The position numbers and the translations under genes are program-made. A stretch of DNA of 53,801 nt, taken from Phaeobacter sp. HF9A (GTDB taxonomy: Bacteria > Pseudomonadota > Alphaproteobacteria > Rhodobacterales > Rhodobacteraceae). The notes under the pieces are model-generated. The model made no database searches and was not told where the DNA came from. It saw only the letters and a program-made list of their open reading frames with translations. This document shows positions 37,526 to 44,860 of this stretch, one piece after another; the stretch's first letter is position 1, and the number at the start of each line of letters is the position of its first letter. The stretch spans positions 1 through 53,801 of the forward strand of contig NZ_JAATOX010000015.1 in NCBI RefSeq assembly GCF_011806385.1, written 5' to 3'.

Positions 37526-38215
37526 CTAAGCCGCAGCTGCGGCATGTCGTGCGGATGCCTCATCGCCCCATTGATGGGCGGCGGCCTGCATCATTCCGGG
37601 AAAGGAGCGGCTTCGGAGGCGCGCGCGCTCAGCGCTGGGCGGCAGGCGGTGGATGCGACTCCACTCCTTCCAGGCCTCTGAGCCCCGCTCAGGCTCAATA
37701 AGGTGGTCGGTAGCAACTAAGGGGGAGAGGCCCCGCAGATACCATCCCGTTGCCTTGTAGATCGGCTCGCCGAACCAAAACGGCTGCACAAGGTGCGGTT
37801 CTGGCAAGTCGGTGGGCATTCGATCTTTGGCAAGGTCGTTCATAACCGGGTTTTCGATAGCTACCCGATCAATTGGAGCGCGCCAACAAGCAGTGAAGAT
37901 GCTGACGCCCTCCTCGAACTCGTTGCGCATATCTTGCCAGGTCTTTCCCTTGGGGAGCTGACGGGGCCGTGTCCACTTGCCGGGGCCGCTCATCCATCGG
38001 CGTCCAGAGCGGCAAAGGCGTGTGCAGGGCGGGTGCATCACGGTCAAAAGATCCCAGCCCTCGTCAAGGATGCCGTCGCGAATGTCGCAGCGGATATGTC
38101 GGTTCGAGCCATCCTCTGCCGCTTCAATGTCGCAAGACCATACGTCGTGGCCACGGGCCTCAAAGGCGCGCCGGGCGATGCCGCTGGTTTCACAACCGAT
38201 CAGAATCTTTGCCAT
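37526..38215 (-). CDS. Phage protein with cytosine-methyltransferase-like fold
   Basis: A 229-residue product starts MAKILIGCETSGIARRAFEARGHDVWSCDIE, a Rossmann-like SAM-site pattern with the acidic residue after the second strand. It continues with LLTVMHPPCTRLC, similar to motif IV (PPC) of C5-cytosine methyltransferases, and VAIENPVMN, which recalls the ENV motif. It is much shorter than active enzymes and lacks a clear target-recognition region, so catalysis is uncertain. The ATG has AAGGTG upstream; the 126-codon extension upstream is unlikely. Proteins of this kind are common in phage early regions. Confidence 0.7.
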   Translation of the reverse strand: MAKILIGCETSGIARRAFEARGHDVWSCDIEAAEDGSNRHIRCDIRDGILDEGWDLLTVMHPPCTRLCRSGRRWMSGPGKWTRPRQLPKGKTWQDMRNEFEEGVSIFTACWRAPIDRVAIENPVMNDLAKDRMPTDLPEPHLVQPFWFGEPIYKATGWYLRGLSPLVATDHLIEPERGSEAWKEWSRIHRLPPSAERARLRSRSFPGMMQAAAHQWGDEASARHAAAAA

Positions 38216-38357
38216 GTGGATCACCTTTGTAATTTTGCCCGGGGCGCGCTTGTTTGCGTGAGTGGCGGAGACAGCCCCGGCCGCTGTGGCCAAAGCCACA
38301 GGGTGTGAGAAAGGGACGGGGAGGCAGAACTCCCCGTCAGTTCGTAGTAGGCAGGTT

Positions 38358-38660
38358 TCACGCCTCGACGGGGATCTTGTCTGGCGCTGGGCATTGGCCG
38401 TTAAAGGGGCAATCTGGGCGACCGTCGGTCGCGCGCTTGGTGACGCGGTCTTTGGCCGTCTTGATCCAAAGCGAAATCGCCTGCCCCCTTGTGGGAGCGT
38501 CGACGCGGATGCCGAGCAACTCCACCATCCAGAGCATTTCCTCATAAACCCAAGGGTCATGATCAGGGCGCCAGATGTTGCCGCCAAGATCACGAAACGT
38601 GCGGGCGCGGTCGAGTAGAGGCGTTGCGTTGAGCGTCTGTGCGGCAGTGTAAGGAGTCAT
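38358..38660 (-). CDS. Small phage protein of unknown function
   Basis: A 100-residue product, MTPYTAAQTLNATPLLDRARTFRDLGGN and so on, with WRPDHDPWVYEEMLWMVELLGIRV and a Cys pair near the C-terminus (PDCPFNGQC). I do not recognise a domain. GAGAG lies before the ATG. It belongs to the leftward early block with the int side genes and may be expressed from the operator region near 39.2 kb. Confidence 0.65.
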   Translation of the reverse strand: MTPYTAAQTLNATPLLDRARTFRDLGGNIWRPDHDPWVYEEMLWMVELLGIRVDAPTRGQAISLWIKTAKDRVTKRATDGRPDCPFNGQCPAPDKIPVEA

Positions 38661-38890
38661 GCTGTCTCTCGGGAAAATGCGCGGGCGGCGTGCAATTTGG
38701 AGGATTGAACCGCCCGCGCCCGATCCGCACCGCAAGACGGGTGCGAAACCTCTGGAATGCGCGGCAAAGCCAATCCTCAAATCCTTGCCGCGTTCTGTAT
38801 CAGGGTGGGGCGGGTGGTGCCCGTGGGGGTTGCCCGATATGCGCCGCGCAGGTCGCAAAGAACGGAGGGGCGTTTCGGGAACGCCGGGCG

Positions 38891-39160
38891 CTACGCCGCA
38901 TGGCGGCGGTGCGGCAGGATACCCCGTTCATCCATGATCGCGCGGACCTTCTGGCCGACACGATCCAGAACCATATCGGTCGGTTCTGGTGTGGGCGCTG
39001 GGCGTTCAATAAGATGCTGGGGACGCAAGCGCGCAGGGTTGAAGCCCTGGCCGCGCGCCGCCTTCATCGTGGCCCATGCGGATGTGAACAGGTGGATTTC
39101 GTCGAGGTGCTCCTCGGGCGAGCCGGCGATCTGTCGAGCGGTTTGGGTAAGGTCTTGCAT
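38891..39160 (-). CDS. Small phage protein, first gene of the leftward early unit
   Basis: An 89-residue product with GGAGG 5 nt before its ATG, starting 34 bp downstream of the 39195-39238 operator pair. MQDLTQTARQIAGSPEEHLDEIHLFTSAWATMKAARGQGFNPA suggests a helical protein; no family is recognised. Its position immediately after repressor-type operators is like the first gene after lambda PL. The 230 bp between it and the next gene hold no clear frame. Confidence 0.6.
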   Translation of the reverse strand: MQDLTQTARQIAGSPEEHLDEIHLFTSAWATMKAARGQGFNPARLRPQHLIERPAPTPEPTDMVLDRVGQKVRAIMDERGILPHRRHAA

Positions 39161-39194
39161 TCAATCCTCCATCGGTTGATGAAGTGACCGTAAT

Positions 39195-39238
39195 GGGGTA
39201 AAATTACCCCGTCAAGGTGCCCGGGGTAAAAAAACCCC
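39195..39238. promoter_or_regulatory. Left operator pair for the CI-type repressor
   Basis: Two 16-bp sites: GGGGTAAAATTACCCC (39195-39210, arms GGGGTAA/TTACCCC perfect) and GGGGTAAAAAAACCCC (39223-39238). The same motif occurs three times between cI and cro at 41257-41330. They precede the leftward early genes, a lambda OL-like position. Confidence 0.82.
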
Positions 39239-39592
39239 ACTCGATGCTTGCAGACTCATCAAGAGCCGGGGTGGGCTGTTCCAGCCCTGAGCTGACCTTC
39301 CCGCAGAAGCCCTGCAACGTCAGATTCTGGATCTGATGGAAACGCCGCGACATCAACCGTGTTGCCAGTGATCAAATTAGCATACATATTGCGAACCGCA
39401 CGCTTAATGGGTCTGTAAGCATGAAGCGAATGGGAAATAACCCTGAGCTTTTCGTAGTGCCGACATAGAAGTTTCGCGGTATTTTACACACGAGGGCCGT
39501 CACGCTTACCTCGACAAAACCAATGTTCAGGACATCTAGAGGAATATCTCTTCCTCCAGTAACCGCCAGAATTAATGAAAGAGAAGAAAAGA

Positions 39593-40399
39593 ATGACTCT
39601 AATTTATGCAACTAGAGAGAAGGCGCAAATATCATTTTTTTCTGATACCAAATCCACTGACCCACTGGACGTGAAGGCCGACAATTTCTCAAACTTTACC
39701 CTCAAGGTGTTGCCAATTTCTTCAGATCTAACAATTGCTTTCGCAGGGGTTGTCAAGTTCGGGTATGAAGCCATTGAACATGTGTATGGTAACGCCTCCG
39801 TCGAAGATGTGAAAAAATATCTGTTGGAGTTCCACAAGAATAAACGAAAATCGGTCGATTTCCTGCTAGCTTCACAAAGTGAATTCAAACTTTACAAGAT
39901 TGCAGATGGTCAAGTTGTTCGACAGAAGCACTCTTGCTGGATCGGCAGCAAGAGTGCATTCGAGAGTTTCCAGGAGGTCAAACATGCTGGTCCCCAAGAG
40001 ACATTCGACATGCAAATGGGTGTTGTGTGGATGGGTGAAGAGGGGCGGCCCGAAACATCCAATACATACGCCTCAAATCTGGACGCCTTCTTTGAAGTCG
40101 TTCTTCAGAATCGAAACGGTGTAGGCGGCTTTGCTTTGCCCTATCTGATAACTCGGCACTATCGAACATTTGGAACGTATCTCAAGTCCTTTCGGAAGCC
40201 GCTGAGTGCTAATGAAGTTGGGAGCGAGGGTAGAACGGTAAAATGGCTCTGGAATAAGCCGGATGAAGGGGCATACACTGTGAATTTAGGGGGGAATGAA
40301 ACGTCATTTTCCTTGCATGTTCCACAGGCAGGGAGAAAAATAACATGGCGGGCACCTGAAAGCTCTATTCCGATGGCAACTGGGTTCGATCTTGGATAG
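39593..40399 (+). CDS. Proteasome/HslV-like Ntn-hydrolase, lysogeny-side cargo gene
   Basis: A 268-residue product in visibly more A+T-rich DNA. After removal of Met1 it would begin T-L-I-Y-A-T-R. Aligned with HslV (TTIVSVRR ... GGDG), it keeps Thr1, Asp17 (FFSDTK) and a Lys at about position 37 (TLKVL), followed by DLTIAFAGVVKFGYEA, matching the proteasome GFAGG strand-loop. This is a proteasome-type N-terminal-nucleophile hydrolase pattern. The start at 39593 is favoured over one six codons upstream because it exposes Thr1. The C-terminal 130 residues match nothing I know. Placed between the OL-like sites and cI, it looks like a cargo (moron) gene; defence or exclusion is only a guess. Confidence 0.6.
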   Translation: MTLIYATREKAQISFFSDTKSTDPLDVKADNFSNFTLKVLPISSDLTIAFAGVVKFGYEAIEHVYGNASVEDVKKYLLEFHKNKRKSVDFLLASQSEFKLYKIADGQVVRQKHSCWIGSKSAFESFQEVKHAGPQETFDMQMGVVWMGEEGRPETSNTYASNLDAFFEVVLQNRNGVGGFALPYLITRHYRTFGTYLKSFRKPLSANEVGSEGRTVKWLWNKPDEGAYTVNLGGNETSFSLHVPQAGRKITWRAPESSIPMATGFDLG

Positions 40400-40618
40400 G
40401 TAAATCCGGTCACTGAAAAATAACAGTCTGCTCCAGCGTTAAGGTTGACCAATCTCAGAAATTATAAAAAATGCGAACCAATGCAAAAATCTTCTTTAGT
40501 GCATTGATTATCCAAGCAGTCAATAAAGGATCCAAGCAGTAGTGCGACTTTGCAAATTTCGCTAACTGCGCATAGCCGCCAAGCAGCTCGATCTAGACGT
40601 GACGCATGAAGGGATGTT

Positions 40619-41254
40619 TCATGCCTTTTTGGCCAAGTCGGCTGGCCAGTGGAGCTGGACCCGAGCTGCCCATTTTAGGCGTATGTTCCAGATATTGTTC
40701 GCGCCGGGATTCAATGAGATAAGATGGAATAGGCCGGGTTCGTCTCCGGCCTTTACTTGTTTGACCCACCCCATGCCGTCCTCGTCTTCGCAGACACAGC
40801 GATGTCCGATGATGTCCGATGGAACGCTGTCGTGACCGTTTCGGCTGTAAAACAACAAGTCCCTGTCCGAATAAACCGGCTCCATACTGTCTCCCTCAAC
40901 CTCAACAGCAACGATGCCATGCGGGGACAGGCCTGGAGGGCATTCCACCTGCGGGCCACCACCTTTCGGGTAGGCATCGAACACCGGAACCTGCGCTCCC
41001 GCGCCAACTGTGCCCGCGATGGCGATAGTAGGGCGAACAGAGGGGGCGGTATTCCCTTCCAAGAAGCTTTCGAGGCTGGCCCCAAAGGATGCAGCTATGC
41101 GGATGGCATCGTCAACGTTGGTTGACTTACTCTTGCCCTGCGAGAGATTTTTGAGTTGCTCATAGGAAACGCCTGCGTCCAGAGCGACCTGTCGCATAGA
41201 TTTGCCGGTGGTTTTGATCGCCGCAAGAAATGCGTCCCTAAACGTCTGTTGCAT
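40619..41254 (-). CDS. CI-type phage repressor with S24 peptidase domain
   Basis: The 211-residue repressor keeps the lysogenic state. It has an N-terminal HTH (MRQVALDAGVSYEQLKNLSQGKSKS), an Ala-Gly bond (AIAGTVGAG, about 80-81) for RecA-stimulated self-cleavage, catalytic Ser123 (VEGDSMEP) and a Lys near 165-168 (WVKQVK). The family start MQQTFRDAFL lies 2 bp from an operator and has no ribosome-binding site, so the mRNA may be leaderless as for lambda cI. Induction through the host SOS response is expected. Confidence 0.9.
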   Translation of the reverse strand: MQQTFRDAFLAAIKTTGKSMRQVALDAGVSYEQLKNLSQGKSKSTNVDDAIRIAASFGASLESFLEGNTAPSVRPTIAIAGTVGAGAQVPVFDAYPKGGGPQVECPPGLSPHGIVAVEVEGDSMEPVYSDRDLLFYSRNGHDSVPSDIIGHRCVCEDEDGMGWVKQVKAGDEPGLFHLISLNPGANNIWNIRLKWAARVQLHWPADLAKKA

Positions 41255-41256
41255 GA

Positions 41257-41330
41257 GGGGTAAATTACCCCATTGTTGAGCGTCGCGCATGGCGTAAAAT
41301 GACCCTTGACTGATGGGGTAAATAAACCCC
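41257..41330. promoter_or_regulatory. Three right operators between cI and cro, with rightward promoter
   Basis: Sites: GGGGTAAATTACCCC (41257-41271), a weak copy GGCGTAAAATGACCCT (41291-41306) and GGGGTAAATAAACCCC (41315-41330). TTGACT at 41306-41311 can serve as a -35 element for rightward transcription overlapping the third site. This is a lambda OR-like three-site switch. Confidence 0.82.
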
Positions 41331-41340
41331 ATTAAGGGGC

Positions 41341-41553
41341 ATGGAACAGTTTCTCGAAGAGATCACAGCCTATGCGGCTGCTGTTGGCCGAAGCCCGCAG
41401 CACATCCTGCGTCAAGCCATCGGCGCCAACTGGCGCCAGTGGAAAGCGTGGAAGGCGGGGCAGTCCAGCCCGACGCTGCACACCGTGGACAAGATCCGCC
41501 GCTACATGGCCGACAATCCCGCACCTGCGGACGCACCAGAGGTGGTCGCATGA
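41341..41553 (+). CDS. Cro-like HTH protein
   Basis: A 70-residue protein, the first rightward gene after the operators, with AAGGGG at 5 nt from the ATG. FLEEITAYAAAVGRSPQHILRQAIGANWRQWKAWKAGQSSPTLHTVDKIRRYMAD is a compact helical HTH fold. Position and size say Cro-type anti-repressor of cI; sequence identity with Cro is not evident. Overlaps the next gene by 4 bp. Confidence 0.78.
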   Translation: MEQFLEEITAYAAAVGRSPQHILRQAIGANWRQWKAWKAGQSSPTLHTVDKIRRYMADNPAPADAPEVVA

Positions 41554-41873
41554 ACCGCCCGCGGCTAACTCTGATTGTGAACAATGATGTGCCATGCGGT
41601 GATGATGTGCGTGGCGCTGGGCAAAAGTCTTGGTCAAATCAGTTTGACCCCCACGCCCTAAAGGTCAGCGCGCCTGATCTTTGGTCGTCATACTTCCGTG
41701 CACGGTTCCACAGCCCGCGCGAGGTGGCGCTGTTCTGCGATGTATCATTTCAAACCGCACTGAACTGGTGGGGTGCCGTCACAGCCCCCGCCAGTCATAT
41801 CGCGTTGCTCGTCATGCTGACTGACCCCGGCGCGCCTGAGTTTTTTGCGCAGGCTACCGAGGTGGCGGCATGA
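41550..41873 (+). CDS. Small phage early protein with possible HTH
   Basis: A 107-residue product coupled to the cro-like gene (ATGA overlap). SPREVALFCDVSFQTALNWWGAVTAPASHIALLVML looks like a helix-turn-helix of the kind used by phage early regulators, suggesting a CII-like role by position. No family assigned. Confidence 0.7.
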   Translation: MNRPRLTLIVNNDVPCGDDVRGAGQKSWSNQFDPHALKVSAPDLWSSYFRARFHSPREVALFCDVSFQTALNWWGAVTAPASHIALLVMLTDPGAPEFFAQATEVAA

Positions 41874-41884
41874 GCGGGCTGCGG

Positions 41885-42379
41885 TCACCTGCGCCGTTTT
41901 GCAGCCCAGCCCGAATTTGGGTTTCGCGGCTCAAATCGAAAGCTGCCATGATGCGAGTTGTGCTTGCAGGCCTTCAATGCGCCATTGCCGTGCAGGATCG
42001 ATTTAATTCCTGCGTCATAGCAGCTGGGACAAAGGTAGTGGACGGGCTCTATGCCTGCGCCCGATTTGTAGACCAGATGCCCAGCGGGCGTTTTCCACAG
42101 TTCGTAGCCCTTAAACTTGTCCGTTGCGCGTTTCAGCTCGAGGCACTCCTGCTCAAGTTCGAGTACCGCCTTGCGCAGCGCTATGTTCTGCTCTTGCGCC
42201 TCGAGTACCTGTGTTTTCAAGGTTTCGAGGGCACCCGCGATCTCCGGTTCTGGTGTCGCTTGCGGCGTCTGCGCGTTCTTCTCGAGCGCCCGGATAGTTC
42301 CGAAGATCGCTTGGATTGTCGTTGCGCCAGAAGTCGTAAGATCCAGCGCGGCTTTCGCGGTGTCCAGCGTGATACCCAT
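41885..42379 (-). CDS. Coiled-coil protein with C-terminal zinc-binding module
   Basis: A 164-residue protein on the strand opposite to the early genes. Residues about 45-95 form a coiled coil (GALETLKTQVLEAQEQNIALRKAVLELEQECLELKRATDKF). The end has a Cys/His cluster, YLCPSCYDAGIKSIL followed by CKHNSHH. This long coiled coil plus short zinc module is a recurring hypothetical family in proteobacterial genomes and prophages. Being antisense between early genes suggests a cargo gene expressed in the lysogen. Confidence 0.72.
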   Translation of the reverse strand: MGITLDTAKAALDLTTSGATTIQAIFGTIRALEKNAQTPQATPEPEIAGALETLKTQVLEAQEQNIALRKAVLELEQECLELKRATDKFKGYELWKTPAGHLVYKSGAGIEPVHYLCPSCYDAGIKSILHGNGALKACKHNSHHGSFRFEPRNPNSGWAAKRRR

Positions 42380-42826
42380 CAGCTCGCATCCTTCGCGCGA
42401 GAGGTGTACGTGGCCAGCGTCCGTCCTGCCTCGTTTCGAGGGGGCTGGCGCAAATGATTAATGGTTTTGAATGCCGCTCCACGCGGTTCAACAGCTTTCA
42501 TCCTGCTGTCTCCTGTTCTGTTGGCGGGATGAATGCGCGCGGTGGGGCTGCAACCCCGCCGCGCATCCCACGATTGCACGAACCCCAAGCATCCGGCGAT
42601 TCGTTTACCTGCGCCTCTGGCGGTTTTTCCATCAATTGCGAACGCGCGCCGGGATACTTCCCCGCTGAACATCACGGGACAGCGGAACACCAAGAACGTG
42701 CTGGCGTCAGGACCCGGCGCGGCCTGAGGGTCAATTGGAGCCTGACAAGCACGTTCACCGGGGCGCGGGCGGGCGCCAGAGGCGGGCCACCCCGTCACCG
42801 TCAGCTATTCTCAGGAGGTGCCGCCC
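42380..42826. other. Gene-poor 447 bp between opposing phage genes
   Basis: Frames here look like chance high-G+C reading frames. A strong hairpin (GCGCGG-T-GGGG / CCCC-G-CCGCGC, around 42538-42565) stands without T-runs. The region may hold the promoter and a leader of the rightward replication genes. Confidence 0.5.
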
Positions 42827-43360
42827 ATGGGTAAGCGCAGCTCTTTCAAACGCCGCAAGAACGATCTGTATCGCACGCCCTGGAACGCGGTCCCGGTCCT
42901 TAAGCATCATCTGCCCGCCCGGTTTCGGTTCGCTGAGCCCTGCGCCGGCAACGGCAAGCTGATCGACCATCTGCGGAGGATCGGCGGGGCGTGCGCTGAG
43001 GCAGTCGATATCAATCCGGGGCGCGGGGACGTAGGGCAGGGAGACGCCCTGTGTTGGCTGCCCCTGCAACGCCCGCTGCGACCCCTAGATTTCATTATCA
43101 CCAACCCGCCCTGGTCGCGCGAGATCCTGCATCCACTGATCATGCGTTGCGTTCAGATCAGCCCGACGTGGCTGCTGTTCGATGCGGATTGGAGCCACAC
43201 CCAGCAGGCAAAGCCCTACCTGCGCCATTGCCGCAAGATCGTCTCGGTCGGGCGGGTCAAATGGATCGAGGGCAGCAAGCACACCGGAAAAGACAACTGC
43301 GCCTGGCATCTGTTCACAGCAGAGGACCACGGGCGCACCGAATTTATAGGGAGGGCATGA
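42827..43360 (+). CDS. Phage SAM-dependent methyltransferase-like protein
   Basis: A 177-residue protein with motif I FRFAEPCAGNGKLIDHL and motif IV NPPW (FIITNPPWSREILH), the amino-methyltransferase (N6-adenine/N4-cytosine) pattern, without an obvious target-recognition domain. It begins with a basic segment (KRSSFKRRKNDLYRTP). AGGAGG at 8 nt fixes the ATG at 42827 over a GTG three codons earlier. It heads the replication block and might protect element DNA or alter GcrA/CcrM-type sites. Confidence 0.78.
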   Translation: MGKRSSFKRRKNDLYRTPWNAVPVLKHHLPARFRFAEPCAGNGKLIDHLRRIGGACAEAVDINPGRGDVGQGDALCWLPLQRPLRPLDFIITNPPWSREILHPLIMRCVQISPTWLLFDADWSHTQQAKPYLRHCRKIVSVGRVKWIEGSKHTGKDNCAWHLFTAEDHGRTEFIGRA

Positions 43361-43572
43361 GCATGAATCCCAGAGAGCAGGCCTGCGCAGCCGTGAAGGC
43401 CGCAAAGGAGCGGCGCGACACCCGGCTTGAGAACGCCGCGACGATGCGCGCGCGAGAGATCACACACGGCATCCTGAGAGATCCGCCGAAACCTCAGTCG
43501 GCGCGGGATCACCGCGCTTTCACCCTTCGGTTTTGGGCGCAGATCTGGGCGCAGGTCAGGGGGCGGTCATGA
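43357..43572 (+). CDS. Small phage protein between methyltransferase and replication gene
   Basis: A 71-residue basic helical product (MSMNPREQACAAVKAAKERRDTRLENAATMRAREITHGIL) linked to both neighbours by 4-bp overlaps. No family recognised. The GAGGG just before the ATG and the tight coupling support translation. Confidence 0.7.
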   Translation: MSMNPREQACAAVKAAKERRDTRLENAATMRAREITHGILRDPPKPQSARDHRAFTLRFWAQIWAQVRGRS

Positions 43573-44564
43573 CGGCCAGGAAAGAGGCATCGGTCAGCAT
43601 TCGCCGCCGTACCGCATTCTCGACAATCCCGAACGCTCTGATCCGCGACGTGGAGATCTCGCCAGAGGCGCGGCTCCTGCTTTGCTACATCATGTCGTGC
43701 AGCGACAGTTGGACGTTCTACGTTTCCGAATGCCAGCGGATTCTTGGCTGCAAAAAAGACAAGTGGCAGCGCATCCGCCGCGAGGTGATCGAGGCGGGCT
43801 ATCTCCGCGTTCACGCCAGGAACGGCGAAAACGGGCGCTTGGAGGGCTATATCTGGGAAGTGTTCGACGAACCGCAGGCACCAGATGCAGTGTCAGCCGG
43901 GGGCAGCGAGCCACAAGATGCGGGGGAAAGCGGAAATCACCGTGAGCCGGAAAAACCGGCTACCGGTGCGCAGCCGGTCGAACCCTCTCACCGTGAGCCG
44001 GAAAAACCCGCCCGCCGGTTGACCCCGCCCGCCGGAAAAACCGGCCCCATAAGAAAGAACAACAAACAAAAAGAAAAACAAACAAGTTGCGCGGCTGAAC
44101 CCGCGCCCACGCTTGATGATTTGTTGAAGGAGTTCGAGCGCGTGTTTCCCAAGCTGGGGACAGCGCAGGCAACTCACAAGGCGATCAGCAAGGCCCTGAC
44201 CAACGGTGCCACATCTGACCAGATCCTCGACGCTGCCCGCGCCTATGCCGCCGAGCAGCAGGGCAATGATCCGAGGTACATCCGGCGCAGCGAGCGTTTC
44301 TTCGCGGATGACTTCTGGCGGGCTTACATCCCGGCCCAGAAATCCACGCCCAGCGCTGACGCGGCTGCATTCGCCGAGCAGTGGGGCAAGACGATCCGTG
44401 AGGTTGGCAAGGCTGGTTCCGGGCATTTCATGTTCGGCAAGATCAGCCGCGACACGGTCACCAAGTGCCTCGCCGCCCGTACCGTGACCGCCGAGGACTG
44501 CCGTCGCGCTGGGCTCGAGATTTCGGATGCAGACGCACGGGCAATGCTCGAGGTGGCGCAATGA
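43569..44564 (+). CDS. Phage replication initiator (O-like, winged-helix N-terminus)
   Basis: The 331-residue product has an N-terminal winged helix (residues about 10-95: FSTIPNALIRDVEISPEARLLLCYIMS then SECQRILGCKKDKWQRIRREVIEAGYLRV) typical of phage O/DnaA-like initiators. A proline-rich linker follows with two near-identical blocks (HREPEKPA at about 126 and 142), then a C-terminal helical domain. The linker DNA contains repeats and an A-rich run that resemble a replication origin, as in lambda O. Overlaps both neighbours by 4 bp. Confidence 0.8.
   Translation: MTARKEASVSIRRRTAFSTIPNALIRDVEISPEARLLLCYIMSCSDSWTFYVSECQRILGCKKDKWQRIRREVIEAGYLRVHARNGENGRLEGYIWEVFDEPQAPDAVSAGGSEPQDAGESGNHREPEKPATGAQPVEPSHREPEKPARRLTPPAGKTGPIRKNNKQKEKQTSCAAEPAPTLDDLLKEFERVFPKLGTAQATHKAISKALTNGATSDQILDAARAYAAEQQGNDPRYIRRSERFFADDFWRAYIPAQKSTPSADAAAFAEQWGKTIREVGKAGSGHFMFGKISRDTVTKCLAARTVTAEDCRRAGLEISDADARAMLEVAQ
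43937..44090. promoter_or_regulatory. Candidate phage replication origin inside the initiator gene
   Basis: Two exact 21-bp direct repeats start TCACCGTGAGCCGG (43937-43957 and 43988-44008, 51 bp apart). A third partial copy, GCCGGAAAAACCGGCC, lies at 44031-44046. Each contains GCCGG-AAAAA-CC. They are followed by an A-rich, almost T-free run (about 44050-44090). Iterons plus an A+T-rich unwinding tract within the initiator gene is the lambda ori layout. Confidence 0.6.
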
Positions 44565-44860
44565 GTGTGCACGCTGATCCTGCCACACACGGGCACCGTT
44601 TCGGCGCTGTGGTTGTCACGGTCGACCTTGTGGCCGGTGATTGCATGATCCGTGCCCCGCAACCGTGCAAAGGCCCGGTGTCTACCGTCGAGCGCAAGAC
44701 GCGGCTCAACACGCTCGATGAGATCTATGCGGCCCATCAAACGCAGAACTGGTTGAGCCGGAAACCACAACAACACCCACATGCCGGAGATATGGCAAGC
44801 GCGCTTAAGTTCGCCGGTCAGCTCCTGAAAGCAGAACAGGAAAGGAAGCGCCGTGGTTGA
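44561..44860 (+). CDS. Small phage protein of unknown function
   Basis: A 99-residue product, MSVHADPATHGHRFGAVVVTVDLVAG and so on, ending in a charged helix (ALKFAGQLLKAEQERKRRG). Overlaps the initiator stop by 4 bp and the next GTG start by 8 bp. No family recognised. Confidence 0.65.
   Translation: MSVHADPATHGHRFGAVVVTVDLVAGDCMIRAPQPCKGPVSTVERKTRLNTLDEIYAAHQTQNWLSRKPQQHPHAGDMASALKFAGQLLKAEQERKRRG

Noticed and set aside
38661..38890. N-terminal extension of the gene at 38358-38660, and other small frames
   Set aside because: The extension is Arg/Gly/His-rich without similarity to the conserved part, and the internal ATG has a GAGAG site upstream.
40400..40618. Direct repeat ATCCAAGCAGT (about 40509 and 40529) as an attachment or iteron site
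   Set aside because: Only two short copies with no partner feature; nothing supports a function.
42379..42834. Overlapping 126-139-codon frames on both strands between phage genes
   Set aside because: Low-complexity Arg/Pro/Ala products with no ribosome-binding site; treated as non-coding.
43937..44046. CRISPR-like repeats
   Set aside because: Only two full repeats plus a half-copy inside a coding frame, with no cas genes; the origin-like explanation is better.
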